IMG/VR virus record: IMGVR_UViG_3300049855_000300
Coordinates: 1-31,335 of that record
Length of the DNA stretch: 31,335 bases
Source of the DNA: a virus
Reading direction: 5' to 3' (one strand)
Under the pieces are notes generated by a model, which saw only the letters and a list, made by a program, of their open reading frames with translations, ran no database searches and was not told the DNA's origin. Below, in pieces: positions 1 through 7,241 of the stretch. The position numbers and the translations under genes were made by a program. Positions within the stretch are counted from its first letter, which is position 1. Every line of letters begins with the position of its first letter.

Positions 1-34
1 AGCCAATTAACGAAAATTTCACATGCCCCCCCCC

Positions 35-117
35 TTATCCACAGGTTATCCACAGCCCGAGCGACTTATCCACAGGTTATCCACAGGTTATCCACAGATT
101 TATCCACCTGTGGATAG
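35..117. other. DnaA-box cluster, probable replication origin
   Basis: Five exact copies of the DnaA 9-mer TTATCCACA lie in direct orientation, starting at 35, 46, 66, 77 and 88. A one-mismatch copy (TTATCCACC) lies at 100-108 and an inverted near-copy (TGTGGATAG) at 109-117. The last two form a TATCCAC/GTGGATA hairpin with a 2-nt centre. Starts are 11, 20, 11 and 11 bp apart, about one helical turn for most pairs, so bound DnaA would sit on one face. Origin function is inferred from known DnaA binding; titration of host DnaA is an alternative. Confidence 0.75.
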
Positions 118-119
118 AT

Positions 120-400
120 TATGTCCAATGGTGCGACCTGGGCGCGACCTGGGCGCGGCTGGCGCTGGCTCTGGCCGTCAGCTGGCACATGGGCGGCGCT
201 GGCTCTGGCTGGCCGTGGCTAGGCGTGGCTAGGCGTGGCTAGGCGTGGCTAGGCGTGGCTAGGCGTGGCTAGGCGTGGCTGGGCGTGGCTGGGCTGGCTC
301 GCTGGGCTGGCTCTGGCCGTGGCTGGGCTTGGCTGGCTCTGGCCGCTGGGCCTGATCGGCTGGCCGTGGCCGCTGGGCTGGGCTGGCCGTGGGCGCTACA
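120..400. repeat. G-rich low-complexity tract (GGCT/GGCC words)
   Basis: The stretch is built from permutations of GGCT, GGCTCT, GGCCGTGGCT and GCGACCTGGGC, with strong G-over-C bias on the + strand. No credible gene is seen: the open frames through it encode only repetitive W/L/A/G/R strings. It sits between the DnaA boxes and the promoter of the AT-richer operon. A very similar tract lies at 3755-4120 on the other side of that operon. Confidence 0.8.
211..290 (+). repeat. 10-bp tandem repeat, AGGCGTGGCT
   Basis: Six perfect head-to-tail copies of AGGCGTGGCT occupy 221-280. A one-base variant flanks them at 281-290 (GGGCGTGGCT) and a two-base variant at 211-220 (GGCCGTGGCT). A 10-bp period is close to the DNA helical repeat. 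The array probably grew by slippage. Whether it binds a protein is unknown. Confidence 0.9.
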
Positions 401-429
401 AGGAACCGCGCGTTCTATAGCTCTTGTGC

Positions 430-458
430 TTGCTATGGTCTTTCCGTTGCCTTACAAT
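430..458 (+). promoter_or_regulatory. Sigma70-like promoter of the left operon
   Basis: TTGCTA (430-435) and TACAAT (453-458) are separated by exactly 17 bp. Each hexamer differs from the consensus (TTGACA, TATAAT) at two or fewer positions. Transcription would start near 465, about 40 nt before the first ATG with a good ribosome binding site. This matches a rightward operon of at least four genes ending at the terminator at 3709-3754. Confidence 0.7.
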
Positions 459-463
459 GCACA

Positions 464-489
464 CCTGCCGGGCAATTCCGCACGGCAGG
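464..489 (+). promoter_or_regulatory. Inverted repeat at the transcription start, operator or leader hairpin
   Basis: CCTGCCG (464-470) and CGGCAGG (483-489) form 7-bp arms with a 12-nt spacer. They begin at the predicted start of transcription and end just before the AAGGAA ribosome binding site. The repeat could be an operator for a repressor or a hairpin in the mRNA leader. Nothing in the sequence decides between these. Confidence 0.4.
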
Positions 490-505
490 CAATCAAGGAA
501 AAACA

Positions 506-679
506 ATGGAAACCGCGAACCGTCATCACGCGAACCGACCTAGCGCATTCAGCGCGAACGATAGAGCCAAGATGCTCGGCGCATGGCCGCAAGCCAAGCG
601 AGCGCCGCGCCTTTCGATTCGGGGCGCGCTATTCATCCTGTCCGGATTTCTGCCGCTGATTTTTATGGGGAACTTCTAA
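506..679 (+). CDS. Small hydrophobic-tail protein, 57 aa
   Basis: First gene of the AT-richer operon; not recognised. The ATG at 506 is preceded by AAGGAA at 495-500, a good ribosome binding site, which favours it over upstream in-frame starts within the repeat tract. The N-terminal half is basic and polar. The last 18 or so residues (GALFILSGFLPLIFMGNF) are strongly hydrophobic and could be a short C-terminal membrane segment. The stop codon overlaps the next start as TAATG (677-681), so translation of the next gene is probably coupled to it. It could also be only a leader peptide for that coupling. Existence as a functional protein is moderately likely. Confidence 0.5.
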   Translation: METANRHHANRPSAFSANDRAKMLGAWPQAKRAPRLSIRGALFILSGFLPLIFMGNF

Positions 680-1233
680 TGTCCACGTTCAAAGACTTCC
701 AAGCTTCGCGCCGATATTTGCCTGATCTTCTCGCCTACTCGCGCGCATCCGGTTTTGATTTTTGCGCAGGGCTTGAAGATCGCGCGGAGCCGCAAGCCGG
801 TTTCGTTTATAGCGACGGTTCGCTATTCATCGAAGAAACGCGCGGCTCTCTTTACATGCTGATCGGGCGCTGCGATTGGATTAGGCCGATCTCTCAGCTT
901 TGCGAGCTTGAGCTTGAGCTTTATAGCTGGGCTTGCGACGAAGGATTCGAGGATTCCGCGACTGATGCACAAGAAGCCGCGCTGGCCTGTCTTTTCATTC
1001 GCGCTTTGCGTTGCGAGATTGGCTCAGAATCGTTTGATGAAATGCGCGCGCTAAATCATGCCGCGCCATTTGGGCCTAGCGTCTGTCATTCGCATGATTA
1101 CTGCGATGCCAATAGCGTGATGATTGACGCGCTAAACGTAATTCATCGCCGCGATGAATTGAACGATGATGATTTTTCTTTCATGGAACGCGCATGGAAC
1201 ATGGCGCGCCCCGTTCTCGGACACAAGGAATAA
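679..1233 (+). CDS. Hypothetical protein, 184 aa
   Basis: Not recognised. The start at 679 overlaps the preceding stop (TAATG). An in-frame start at 583 would lie inside the upstream gene and has no good ribosome binding site. The protein is soluble and acidic with many aromatic and cysteine residues, including a His/Cys-rich stretch near the C-terminus (VCHSHDYCDAN). No signal peptide or membrane helix is seen. Base composition is visibly lower in GC (roughly half G+C by eye) than the replication and structural genes, as for the whole operon. The next gene follows after 3 nt, with AAGGAA at 1225-1230 serving as its ribosome binding site. No function is proposed. Confidence 0.75.
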   Translation: MSTFKDFQASRRYLPDLLAYSRASGFDFCAGLEDRAEPQAGFVYSDGSLFIEETRGSLYMLIGRCDWIRPISQLCELELELYSWACDEGFEDSATDAQEAALACLFIRALRCEIGSESFDEMRALNHAAPFGPSVCHSHDYCDANSVMIDALNVIHRRDELNDDDFSFMERAWNMARPVLGHKE

Positions 1234-1236
1234 AAA

Positions 1237-2667
1237 ATGCTCTCTCACATTCTCACCATGGACACGCGTAAAGATCGTATCTTTGAAGATTACGGGCGCA
1301 TTTCTTACGGCCAGCGCGTAGCAATTCGCGCGCGCAACAAGATTGACTCTAAAGATTTTTCAAAGTTTTTCAAAGCAATGCGCGAAGATAAAAGATTTGC
1401 AGCATTCGAATTTGCTGACGCGCTAAAAAAAGCCGGTAGGTCTTTTCAATGGCGCTACGTTGCGCAATATGAATCGGTGATGCATGGCCGATTCATGCAT
1501 GATGGCTCCATTGACAGCATCGCCTATTCCCTGGCTGCGGCGCATCCTGCGCTCTCTGATAAGACCAAAATCGCCTGCTATCCTACGCGCGCCGATGCAG
1601 CGCGTGGGCGCGAAGTAGTGATGTCTGCCGGTAAATTTTTTGCTGCGATCTATCCCAGCGCGACCAATACCGAAACGCAAAGACGCGCGGAAGCCTACGT
1701 TATGCATCACGCGCCTTTGGCTCTCTTTTTTGCAAAGACCGGCGATGAATGGGCGCGCGTCTATTGCAGGCCGCGTGGCTTTACATCTTGCATGGGCAAT
1801 GCTCACTCAGGTTGGAAATCCAGCGACTTGCACCATCCCGTTAGACTGTATGCGCATCCTGAAAACGATTTGTCGCTCGCCTATATCACGCATAACGGCA
1901 AGCCGGATGGTGACACTGTAGCGCGCGCAATCGTGAACACTAAAAAAATGACGCATTCGCGCGTCTATGGCGACGCGCGCCTTGTTTCCGCATTGCATGA
2001 CTTGGGATATTCCGATGATTGGGATGCGACTGTTAAGGGCCAAGTTTGCAATGCTTACGTTCACGACGGTTCGCTTGTCGCGCCTTACATTGACGGCAAT
2101 TACACTAGCGTAAATTGGGATGGGCATTCGGACACTTGCACCATCGCGCGGCATGGTGATTACGAATGCCAAGAGACCAGCGGCTTCGCCAGCGGCCAAG
2201 ATCGTTCGGAATGCGAAGAATGCGGGGATTCCTACAATTCAGAAGAAGAAGGCGCATATTCCGAGCATCACGGCATTTCGGTTTGCGAGCATTGCGCCAA
2301 TACTGTTTTCGTTACTGCCTACACTGGCCGTAGGTCGCACGATTTGGTCAGGATTGATGATTGCGTGGAATTCAACGGGGACTGGTACTTGGATGATTCT
2401 GATGTTCTGTCGCTGCACAATATCGTGAGAACGCATGACAGCGAATTGGCCGATATGGATGATTGCATTTACTTGGACTACCTGGGCGAGTACGCGCTTA
2501 CCGATGAATGCGTTCGGCTGCATGTAGCGCATGGCGATGATGAATACGCGCTTGAATGCGACACTAAAACCATCACGCTAAATGGCGATGAAAAAATTGT
2601 TCACGAAGAATACGACGGGAAAGAAGATGAAGAAGAAAACGAGGAAGAATCAAATGCACATTGCTGA
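1237..2667 (+). CDS. Hypothetical phage protein with zinc-ribbon-like Cys motif, 476 aa
   Basis: Not assigned to a named family. The N-terminal 150 residues are basic and helical in character. Around residue 185 a SCMG motif is followed by LSLAYIT, ARAIV and RVYGD elements and later LxxLGY. This resembles an uncharacterised domain seen in many large phages (from memory, not verified). A CxxC-x20-CxxC zinc-ribbon-like motif lies at C326, C329, C350 and C353. After it come repeats of a DDC(V/I)x...Y type (RIDDCVEF, DMDDCIYLDY, LTDECVRL). The C-terminus is very acidic. The ATG at 1237 has AAGGAA 6 nt upstream. The 3' end overlaps the peptidase gene by 14 nt. Product and role are unknown. Confidence 0.8.
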   Translation: MLSHILTMDTRKDRIFEDYGRISYGQRVAIRARNKIDSKDFSKFFKAMREDKRFAAFEFADALKKAGRSFQWRYVAQYESVMHGRFMHDGSIDSIAYSLAAAHPALSDKTKIACYPTRADAARGREVVMSAGKFFAAIYPSATNTETQRRAEAYVMHHAPLALFFAKTGDEWARVYCRPRGFTSCMGNAHSGWKSSDLHHPVRLYAHPENDLSLAYITHNGKPDGDTVARAIVNTKKMTHSRVYGDARLVSALHDLGYSDDWDATVKGQVCNAYVHDGSLVAPYIDGNYTSVNWDGHSDTCTIARHGDYECQETSGFASGQDRSECEECGDSYNSEEEGAYSEHHGISVCEHCANTVFVTAYTGRRSHDLVRIDDCVEFNGDWYLDDSDVLSLHNIVRTHDSELADMDDCIYLDYLGEYALTDECVRLHVAHGDDEYALECDTKTITLNGDEKIVHEEYDGKEDEEENEEESNAHC

Positions 2668-3613
2668 CATGCTGACCTATCGGCGCGCGCATGACTCGCA
2701 AGGTGAGCGAGAATTTATCGCGCGCTACATTGCGCCCGTAGCGCATCCGGTAGCAGACGCGAATGGTGCAGTAATGGCCTACGCGCTAAAGATCGGGCAA
2801 TCTCGCTATTGCTTTAGCGCGCATACGGACAGTGTCCACAATCGCCAAAACGATTCCGCGCGCCAGCCGGTAGCGTTCGATGCTCACCTGCGCGAATACA
2901 TTGTCGGGGATGCATCCCAGCGCGACTGCCTAGGCGCTGATAATGCGGCTGGCTGTTATGTTCTGCTGAAGATGATCGGCGCGCGCGTTCCTGGGCTATA
3001 CGTTTTCTTTCGCGGAGAAGAACGCGGGGGGATTGGCTCTAGCTGGATTGCAGAAAACGCGCGCGACCTGTTCTCTGGCATAGATGCTGCGATTGCGTTT
3101 GACAGAAAAGGCACCAGCTCAATCATTACTGAAATGGCTTGTGGGAAAACATGTTCTGATGCGTTCGCCAATTCGCTAGGTGACGCGCTGGGACTAGGCC
3201 ATGCGCCCGATCCTACCGGATCATTTACTGACACGGCCAATCTTGCAGAATTCATAGCGGAATGTACCAACGTGTCGTGCGGCTACGCTAACGAACACTC
3301 CAGCGCGGAATCGCTAGATGCTGAATATTTGGAGCGCCTAGCCGATGCCTGCATCGCTACATTCTCTAGTGATTGCGAGCTTGTGATCGAACGCGAACCG
3401 GGCGACTTCAATTCGCGCGAATGGTCTCAATGGCAAGAGCCTGACTACTGCGACTTGGAGAGCATGACGGATGAAGAAATAAAGGCGCTGGTACACTGGG
3501 GAAGCGAGAACGATTTGATCGCAACGCTACGCGACGCGCGCGACCGGCTGCGCCATTACCAGTCATGGGATGAATGGGGGGAAGATGCATCTAGCCTACC
3601 TGCGCTATCTTGA
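2654..3613 (+). CDS. M20/M28-like zinc metallopeptidase, 319 aa
   Basis: A clan MH-type co-catalytic zinc peptidase. All expected metal-site residues are visible in order: HTD (H57, D59), GADN (D96, bridging Asp), GEERGG (E122/E123, catalytic base and ligand), AFD (D150) and a late His in NEHSSAE (H215). Known relatives hydrolyse N-terminal or dipeptide bonds in the cytoplasm. The substrate here is unknown. About 85 extra acidic residues follow the catalytic core. GAGGAAGAA directly upstream supports the ATG at 2654. An upstream start at 2582 would lie deep in the previous gene and add a Lys-rich string. It is an unusual enzyme for a phage early operon; processing of a host or phage peptide, or a counter-defence role, are only guesses. 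Confidence 0.8.
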   Translation: MHIADMLTYRRAHDSQGEREFIARYIAPVAHPVADANGAVMAYALKIGQSRYCFSAHTDSVHNRQNDSARQPVAFDAHLREYIVGDASQRDCLGADNAAGCYVLLKMIGARVPGLYVFFRGEERGGIGSSWIAENARDLFSGIDAAIAFDRKGTSSIITEMACGKTCSDAFANSLGDALGLGHAPDPTGSFTDTANLAEFIAECTNVSCGYANEHSSAESLDAEYLERLADACIATFSSDCELVIEREPGDFNSREWSQWQEPDYCDLESMTDEEIKALVHWGSENDLIATLRDARDRLRHYQSWDEWGEDASSLPALS

Positions 3614-3686
3614 GAGCCTGCCGCAAACTGAATTCATCCGGCGATTGGCCGGTATAGTTCGCAAGCTCGCCACCACGAATCCATAG
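3585..3686 (+). CDS. Possible small basic protein, 33 aa
   Basis: A short open frame beginning ATG CAT CTA, overlapping the end of the peptidase gene by 29 nt, with a G-run and GAAG just upstream. The peptide is MHLAYLRYLESL followed by a basic amphipathic tail. It is the last possible gene before the operon terminator. Overlap and spacing fit a coupled small phage gene, but the frame is short and may be chance. Confidence 0.3.
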   Translation: MHLAYLRYLESLPQTEFIRRLAGIVRKLATTNP

Positions 3687-3708
3687 CCCAACACGCCCAC
3701 CAAAGGCA

Positions 3709-3754
3709 AACGGCCAGCATCCCCGGAACGGGGGATTCTGGCCGTTTTTTTTTT
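3709..3754 (+). terminator. Rho-independent terminator of the left operon
   Basis: AACGGCCAG (3709-3717) pairs with CTGGCCGTT (3738-3746). An inner ATCCCC/GGGGAT stem extends it, and ten T residues follow at 3745-3754. This is a strong textbook intrinsic terminator on the + strand, ending the operon that starts near 465. Confidence 0.95.
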
Positions 3755-4120
3755 GGCTCTGGCTCTGGCTCTGGGCTGGCTGGCTGGCTGGCTGGCCGCT
3801 CTGGGCGCGGAGCTGGCCGTGTCGCGGCGCTGGCCGCTGGCCGTGGCTCTGGCCGTGGGCGCTGGCTCTGGGCGCGCCGATCTTGCGCTATGGCTGGGCC
3901 GCTGGCTGGCCGGTTCGGGCGCTGGGCTGGGCGGAGCCAGCTGTCTATGGGCCGCGCCCATGGGCCGCTAGCTGGGCCGCGTGGCGCTGGGCCGCGCCAT
4001 GGCCGCTGGCATGGCCGCTGGGCCGCGCGCGCGGGCGCTGGTGCCGCTATCGGCGCTAGGCGCGGCTGGGCTAGCAGTGGGGCAGGCCGCGGGCCTGGGC
4101 GCGCGCTGGAGCGGTTCTAG
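3755..4120. repeat. Second GGCT/GGCGC low-complexity tract
   Basis: It starts with GGCTCT three times and GGCT five times, then degenerates into GGCCGCTGG, GGGCGCTGG and GCGCGGCTGG words. It is G-rich on the + strand like the tract at 120-400. Open frames here encode only A/G/L/W/R-rich strings and are not accepted as genes. The two tracts bracket the AT-richer operon. Confidence 0.8.
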
Positions 4121-4249
4121 CTGTTTTTGGCCGGACTCCAGACCGCGTGTGAAGGTTTCAAACGGTCGTTAGGTGAAAATCCAGTTACAGTTTTGTGACA
4201 GTCGTTCATCTTAGTGAAATCTGCGTGAAAACCGCTATGTCCAGGTCGC

Positions 4250-4334
4250 TATACCTGTTTCTCGACCTACATATACCTGTTCTTCGACCTACATTTGCAG
4301 AAAAATCAGGCGCTTATACCTGTTTCGCAACCTA
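4250..4334 (+). repeat. Iteron-like direct repeats, TATACCTGTT-type
   Basis: Two 22-bp copies (4250-4271 and 4272-4293) are head to tail and share TATACCTGTT at one end and CGACCTACA at the other. A shorter copy, TATACCTGTTTCGCAACCTA, lies at 4315-4334. Copy starts are 22 and 43 bp apart, about two and four helical turns, so they face the same side. The layout, beside the primase gene, fits binding sites for an initiator or repressor. The binding protein is not identified. Confidence 0.7.
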
Positions 4335-4370
4335 TTTTTCGATTAGGTTTTCGGCCTGGCAGGGGGGGAT

Positions 4371-4560
4371 GTAGCCACTGTGCCAGTGGCACATCGCGTT
4401 TTCATAAAACCCTAGGAAAATGTATTCCCCTTTTTGTATAACTCTATAGAAATTTCAATGGCACAGTGGCTACAAGTAGAGAATACAGCTAAAAATAAGG
4501 GGTTTCGTGGTAGCCACTGGCGTAGCCACTGAAGCCACAATCCAGTGGCACAGTGGCTAC
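4371..4560. repeat. Cluster of GTAGCCACTG inverted and direct repeats
   Basis: GTAGCCACTG occurs directly at 4371-4380, 4510-4519 and 4522-4531, and inverted at 4464-4473 and 4551-4560. GTGCCA-G-TGGCAC (4380-4392) is a perfect palindrome around one base. The copies at 4522 and 4551 form 10-bp arms with a 19-nt loop. The last copy contains the stop codon of the primase gene. Between copies the DNA is AT-rich (4393-4500) and carries no credible gene. An origin, protein-binding or RNA-structure role is possible. No clean T-tract terminator for the primase operon is seen. Confidence 0.75.
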
Positions 4561-6686
4561 TTGCGCTTCTCCCAGCCCCGGTGGAACGCCTGGCCCACGC
4601 GCCACCGCCCCGCCTGCCAGCCCAGCGCGGTCATGCACCGGGAAACGCGGTGCGCGTCCTGGGGACTCCACCGGCCAACGTCGATGTGGAGTGGGCCGCT
4701 AAGGATTTCCTCGGTCGTGATCCTTTCAAGCCCCTTGAGGCGCAAGTGATCGTCAATCACGCCCTCCCAGGCATCGACCATCCGGCTGTTCTCCTGCGCC
4801 GCCTTTGCAGCCTCCTGCGGGAAGTCCCACCAGGACTCGCCCCGCTTGAAGCGCACCACCGCCTCCGCGAAAACCTGCTCACGGTTCTCCCTTATCCAGT
4901 CGAGGTCGGCATGGCCCACCGCCACCGGCCAGAAGCGCCGCGCGCCGGTTTCGTCGCGGTTCCAGTCGGTGCGGTTCGTGGTGCCTGAGAACACGCTGCG
5001 CCTCGGGCGGTCGCTAGGACGCCTGCCGTAAGGATCACGGTAGCGATCCACCGGGGTTGAGAGAACGCGCTTCATGGCGTTCACATCGGTCTTGCTGAAC
5101 TTGTCGAGTTCGGCCATTTCGACCAGCAGTTTGCCGGTCATGCACATAAGGAAGTCGTTGCTTTCGGGGCTGGATGAAGCCTCGTAAAACCACTTCCTTC
5201 CGACAAGTGCTTCAAGCGCCTGGGACTTGTTCATACCCTGCTTGCTCTCAAAGACAGGCATGGTGTCCACCTTGCAGCCGGGGCTGAGCGCGCGCGCGAC
5301 CATCGAAACCATCCAGCAGCGCGAAACCGCGTCGATGTAGTCGCTCTTATCTGCTCCGAAGCCCCTTGAGAAAAGGTTCTCTACACGCGCCACTCCGTCC
5401 CACACCAGCGAGTTTAGCCAGTCGGCGCACTCGTCGCGCCTGTTTTCGCTTGCGACGGCGGTTATGGCTTTGTCAGTGATATCGGTCGATAGCTTCGTCA
5501 TGCCGACGTTGCGCTGTAGCCACTCGGTAAGAAGCGTGGTATCAACGTCAGACCATTCGCGCTCAACCTGTTCCTTGTTGAAGATGGAAATGACGCGCTG
5601 CCTGAACTCGCAGAACCAAACGCGGCCGCTGATAGCCTTGTCTGCGCGAATGTAGGCAATGGCATTGGCGAGGTTTGAGAGAGGCTCTCCGTTCTTCGCC
5701 AGGATCAGGCTCACAGGCTCTTGGATTGGCCTGGCGTCAGCCTGCTGCGGGATGGAAACCCTCGGAGCCGCTGCCGGGTTGAGCCAGCCGTTCGCCTGTG
5801 CGCGCGCGAAGATGGTGCGCTTGGTGATGCTGGTAGGGTTGAACCCATTCCAGGTTCCGACCTGGGTTTGCGGGTCGTACTTGACTGATGTTTTAGACCA
5901 CGCATCCCACACCACGAAGCCGTCGTCGCCAAGGCTGTTCTTGATCGCGTGGCCGATCTCAACCCAGTCGGCGCGATCATCGGCGTCGATGAAGGTGAGA
6001 GCGTCCTGTATCTCGGAAACCTCCTTGTCGCTGCTCTTGATGAAGTCAGGCGTACCGGAGTGTTTGACGACGACACCGGCCTTCTTAACGAGCCAGTCAG
6101 GGACGGGGATGATTTGATCGCCTTGCAGCGGGTTCTGATTCTTGAGCCAGGCGTAGTTGCCGCCGCTGTGGTGATTGGAAGGCTCGACGACGATGTAGCC
6201 CTTGTTCTTGATGTCGATGCCAGCGCCGATGCCGCGCAGCGGGCGCTCGGGGTCGAACGAGAACAGGTAGTGCAGCCCGCCGCCGCCCGTCCTGGCGGTA
6301 GCGGTGTTGGGGATCATTTCCCCGGTCGTTTCGAGGACGCTCTCCCAGGTGCGGTGGCCGTCGTTGCGGGTGTCGAGGTCGATAGCGACCACGCCGGACA
6401 CCTCGCCCATCGGGATGCCGATGTTCGCTGCCGGGAAGCGCGTGTACCAGTCGGTGAGGACGCGCTCGTCTTTGGACGCGCTGTGCAGCCCCTTTGGCGC
6501 GAGTGCGGTGATCGGGTGCTTGCCGGGGTGGGCGCACTCGGGGTTGCCGCAGGCGCACAGGAGCGCGCCGTCGCTGCGTCCTGGCACCGGCACAAGGTTC
6601 CACACTGGCACGACGGGCCAGCCCTTGCGGGCGTAGGCGAGGGCGTAGTCGAGGCGTGTGTTGAGGGCTTGGGCGACGGTGGTCAT
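4557..6686 (-). CDS. Prim-Pol / PriCT / VirE-type DNA primase-helicase, 709 aa
   Basis: Likely primes DNA synthesis and unwinds DNA during phage replication. The N-terminal 210 residues match bifunctional primase/polymerase: ALAYARKGWPVVPV, a CxCG..C zinc-like motif with HPGKHP, NIGIPMG, a DLD catalytic pair near D103/D105, TGGGGLHY with H139, and a GIDIKNKGYIVVEPS element. Residues about 225-310 resemble PriCT. Residues about 420-709 resemble the VirE/DUF5906 ATPase, with MAELD and VDRYRDPYGR motifs. The P-loop is odd: ESKQGMNKSQ (480-489), where relatives have EGKQGxGKST, so both key glycines are replaced while K487 and S488 remain. Its ATG overlaps the upstream gene's stop as ATGA. Confidence 0.9.
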   Translation of the reverse strand: MTTVAQALNTRLDYALAYARKGWPVVPVWNLVPVPGRSDGALLCACGNPECAHPGKHPITALAPKGLHSASKDERVLTDWYTRFPAANIGIPMGEVSGVVAIDLDTRNDGHRTWESVLETTGEMIPNTATARTGGGGLHYLFSFDPERPLRGIGAGIDIKNKGYIVVEPSNHHSGGNYAWLKNQNPLQGDQIIPVPDWLVKKAGVVVKHSGTPDFIKSSDKEVSEIQDALTFIDADDRADWVEIGHAIKNSLGDDGFVVWDAWSKTSVKYDPQTQVGTWNGFNPTSITKRTIFARAQANGWLNPAAAPRVSIPQQADARPIQEPVSLILAKNGEPLSNLANAIAYIRADKAISGRVWFCEFRQRVISIFNKEQVEREWSDVDTTLLTEWLQRNVGMTKLSTDITDKAITAVASENRRDECADWLNSLVWDGVARVENLFSRGFGADKSDYIDAVSRCWMVSMVARALSPGCKVDTMPVFESKQGMNKSQALEALVGRKWFYEASSSPESNDFLMCMTGKLLVEMAELDKFSKTDVNAMKRVLSTPVDRYRDPYGRRPSDRPRRSVFSGTTNRTDWNRDETGARRFWPVAVGHADLDWIRENREQVFAEAVVRFKRGESWWDFPQEAAKAAQENSRMVDAWEGVIDDHLRLKGLERITTEEILSGPLHIDVGRWSPQDAHRVSRCMTALGWQAGRWRVGQAFHRGWEKRK

Positions 6687-6883
6687 GGCTGGCTCCTGGC
6701 GAAGCGTCGAAGATCGGCTCGGCAGTTGAGCCAGCCGCGATTATCGGAAGGTGACACTGGGGTCACTATCTTGCACTTCTGGCCACTCTTGTTTGTGAGC
6801 GTGATCTTGTAGTGCTTGGATCGCTCGACATCGACGATGGTGATGCCGAGCTTGTCGCACTCGTTTCTGAAGTCAGGGTACAT
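6683..6883 (-). CDS. Small conserved phage-type protein, 66 aa
   Basis: Not firmly recognised. The start at 6883 (MYPDFRNE) has GGAGA at a good distance; a longer in-frame version would overlap the SSB-like gene and add a low-complexity Ser/Thr string. The sequence (KHYKITLT, then TPVSPSDNRGWLN and LRRFAR) has the look of a short beta-rich HicA-like or nucleic-acid-binding fold, but this is only an impression. It lies between the SSB-like gene and the primase, overlapping the latter by ATGA, which suggests co-translation and a replication-linked role. Confidence 0.7.
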   Translation of the reverse strand: MYPDFRNECDKLGITIVDVERSKHYKITLTNKSGQKCKIVTPVSPSDNRGWLNCRADLRRFARSQP

Positions 6884-6935
6884 GGTGTTCTCCGTTAGGT
6901 GGCTGGCCCGATTGCCAGCCACCGATCCGTTTTTA

Positions 6936-7235
6936 TTAGAAAGGGACGTCAGACTCGTCAAAGTCGTCGTTGCGAAGCTGGCGCTGCTGCTGCGGAGCAG
7001 GGGCCGACCGCTGCCCGTCAGCGGGCTTGGGGTCGAACATACTGATGATGATCTGATCCTTGCCAGGATCGACATTCACGCCAGCCGGATTGAACGTGCG
7101 CTTGAGCGTCAGGAACTCGCTGCCGTCGTCGCCGCGCATGACGGCTCCGACCGTTTCCCAGCGGCCCTTCGTTTCGCCGTTCTGGGTGTAGGTGCCGACC
7201 TTGACCGACAGGTCTTTCACTTTGCGAAAAGCCAT
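6936..7235 (-). CDS. Single-stranded DNA-binding-like protein, 99 aa
   Basis: Probable phage SSB. It starts with a beta-rich stretch (LSVKVGTYTQNGETKGRWETVGAV) and ends in a flexible Q/P/A-rich linker and an acidic tip, DDFDESDVPF. That tip closely resembles the DDDIPF tail by which bacterial SSBs recruit replication and recombination partners. It is shorter than cellular SSB (about 170-180 aa), as is common in phages. AAGGAG precedes the ATG. It sits between a primase and recombination genes. The OB fold itself is inferred, not seen. Confidence 0.75.
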   Translation of the reverse strand: MAFRKVKDLSVKVGTYTQNGETKGRWETVGAVMRGDDGSEFLTLKRTFNPAGVNVDPGKDQIIISMFDPKPADGQRSAPAPQQQRQLRNDDFDESDVPF

Positions 7236-7241
7236 GTTGCC

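Noticed and set aside
211-290. CRISPR array
   Set aside because: The 10-bp tandem units have no spacers; it is a slippage-type tandem repeat.
23-659. Open frames through the DnaA boxes and GGCT tract (23-232, 285-659)
   Set aside because: They follow the repeats, have W/L/A/G/R-biased composition, no ribosome binding sites and no family resemblance.
3753-4172. Three overlapping + strand frames in the second GGCT tract
   Set aside because: Same low-complexity origin; they lie just after a strong terminator and have no promoter or ribosome binding site.
4237-4374. A 45-aa open frame starting ATGTCC through the iterons
   Set aside because: Its codons are simply the iteron repeats read in one frame; no ribosome binding site; the repeat function explains it better.
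5949-6812. + strand frame (287 aa) antisense to the primase
   Set aside because: The primase frame holds all family motifs; this one has none and no start signal.
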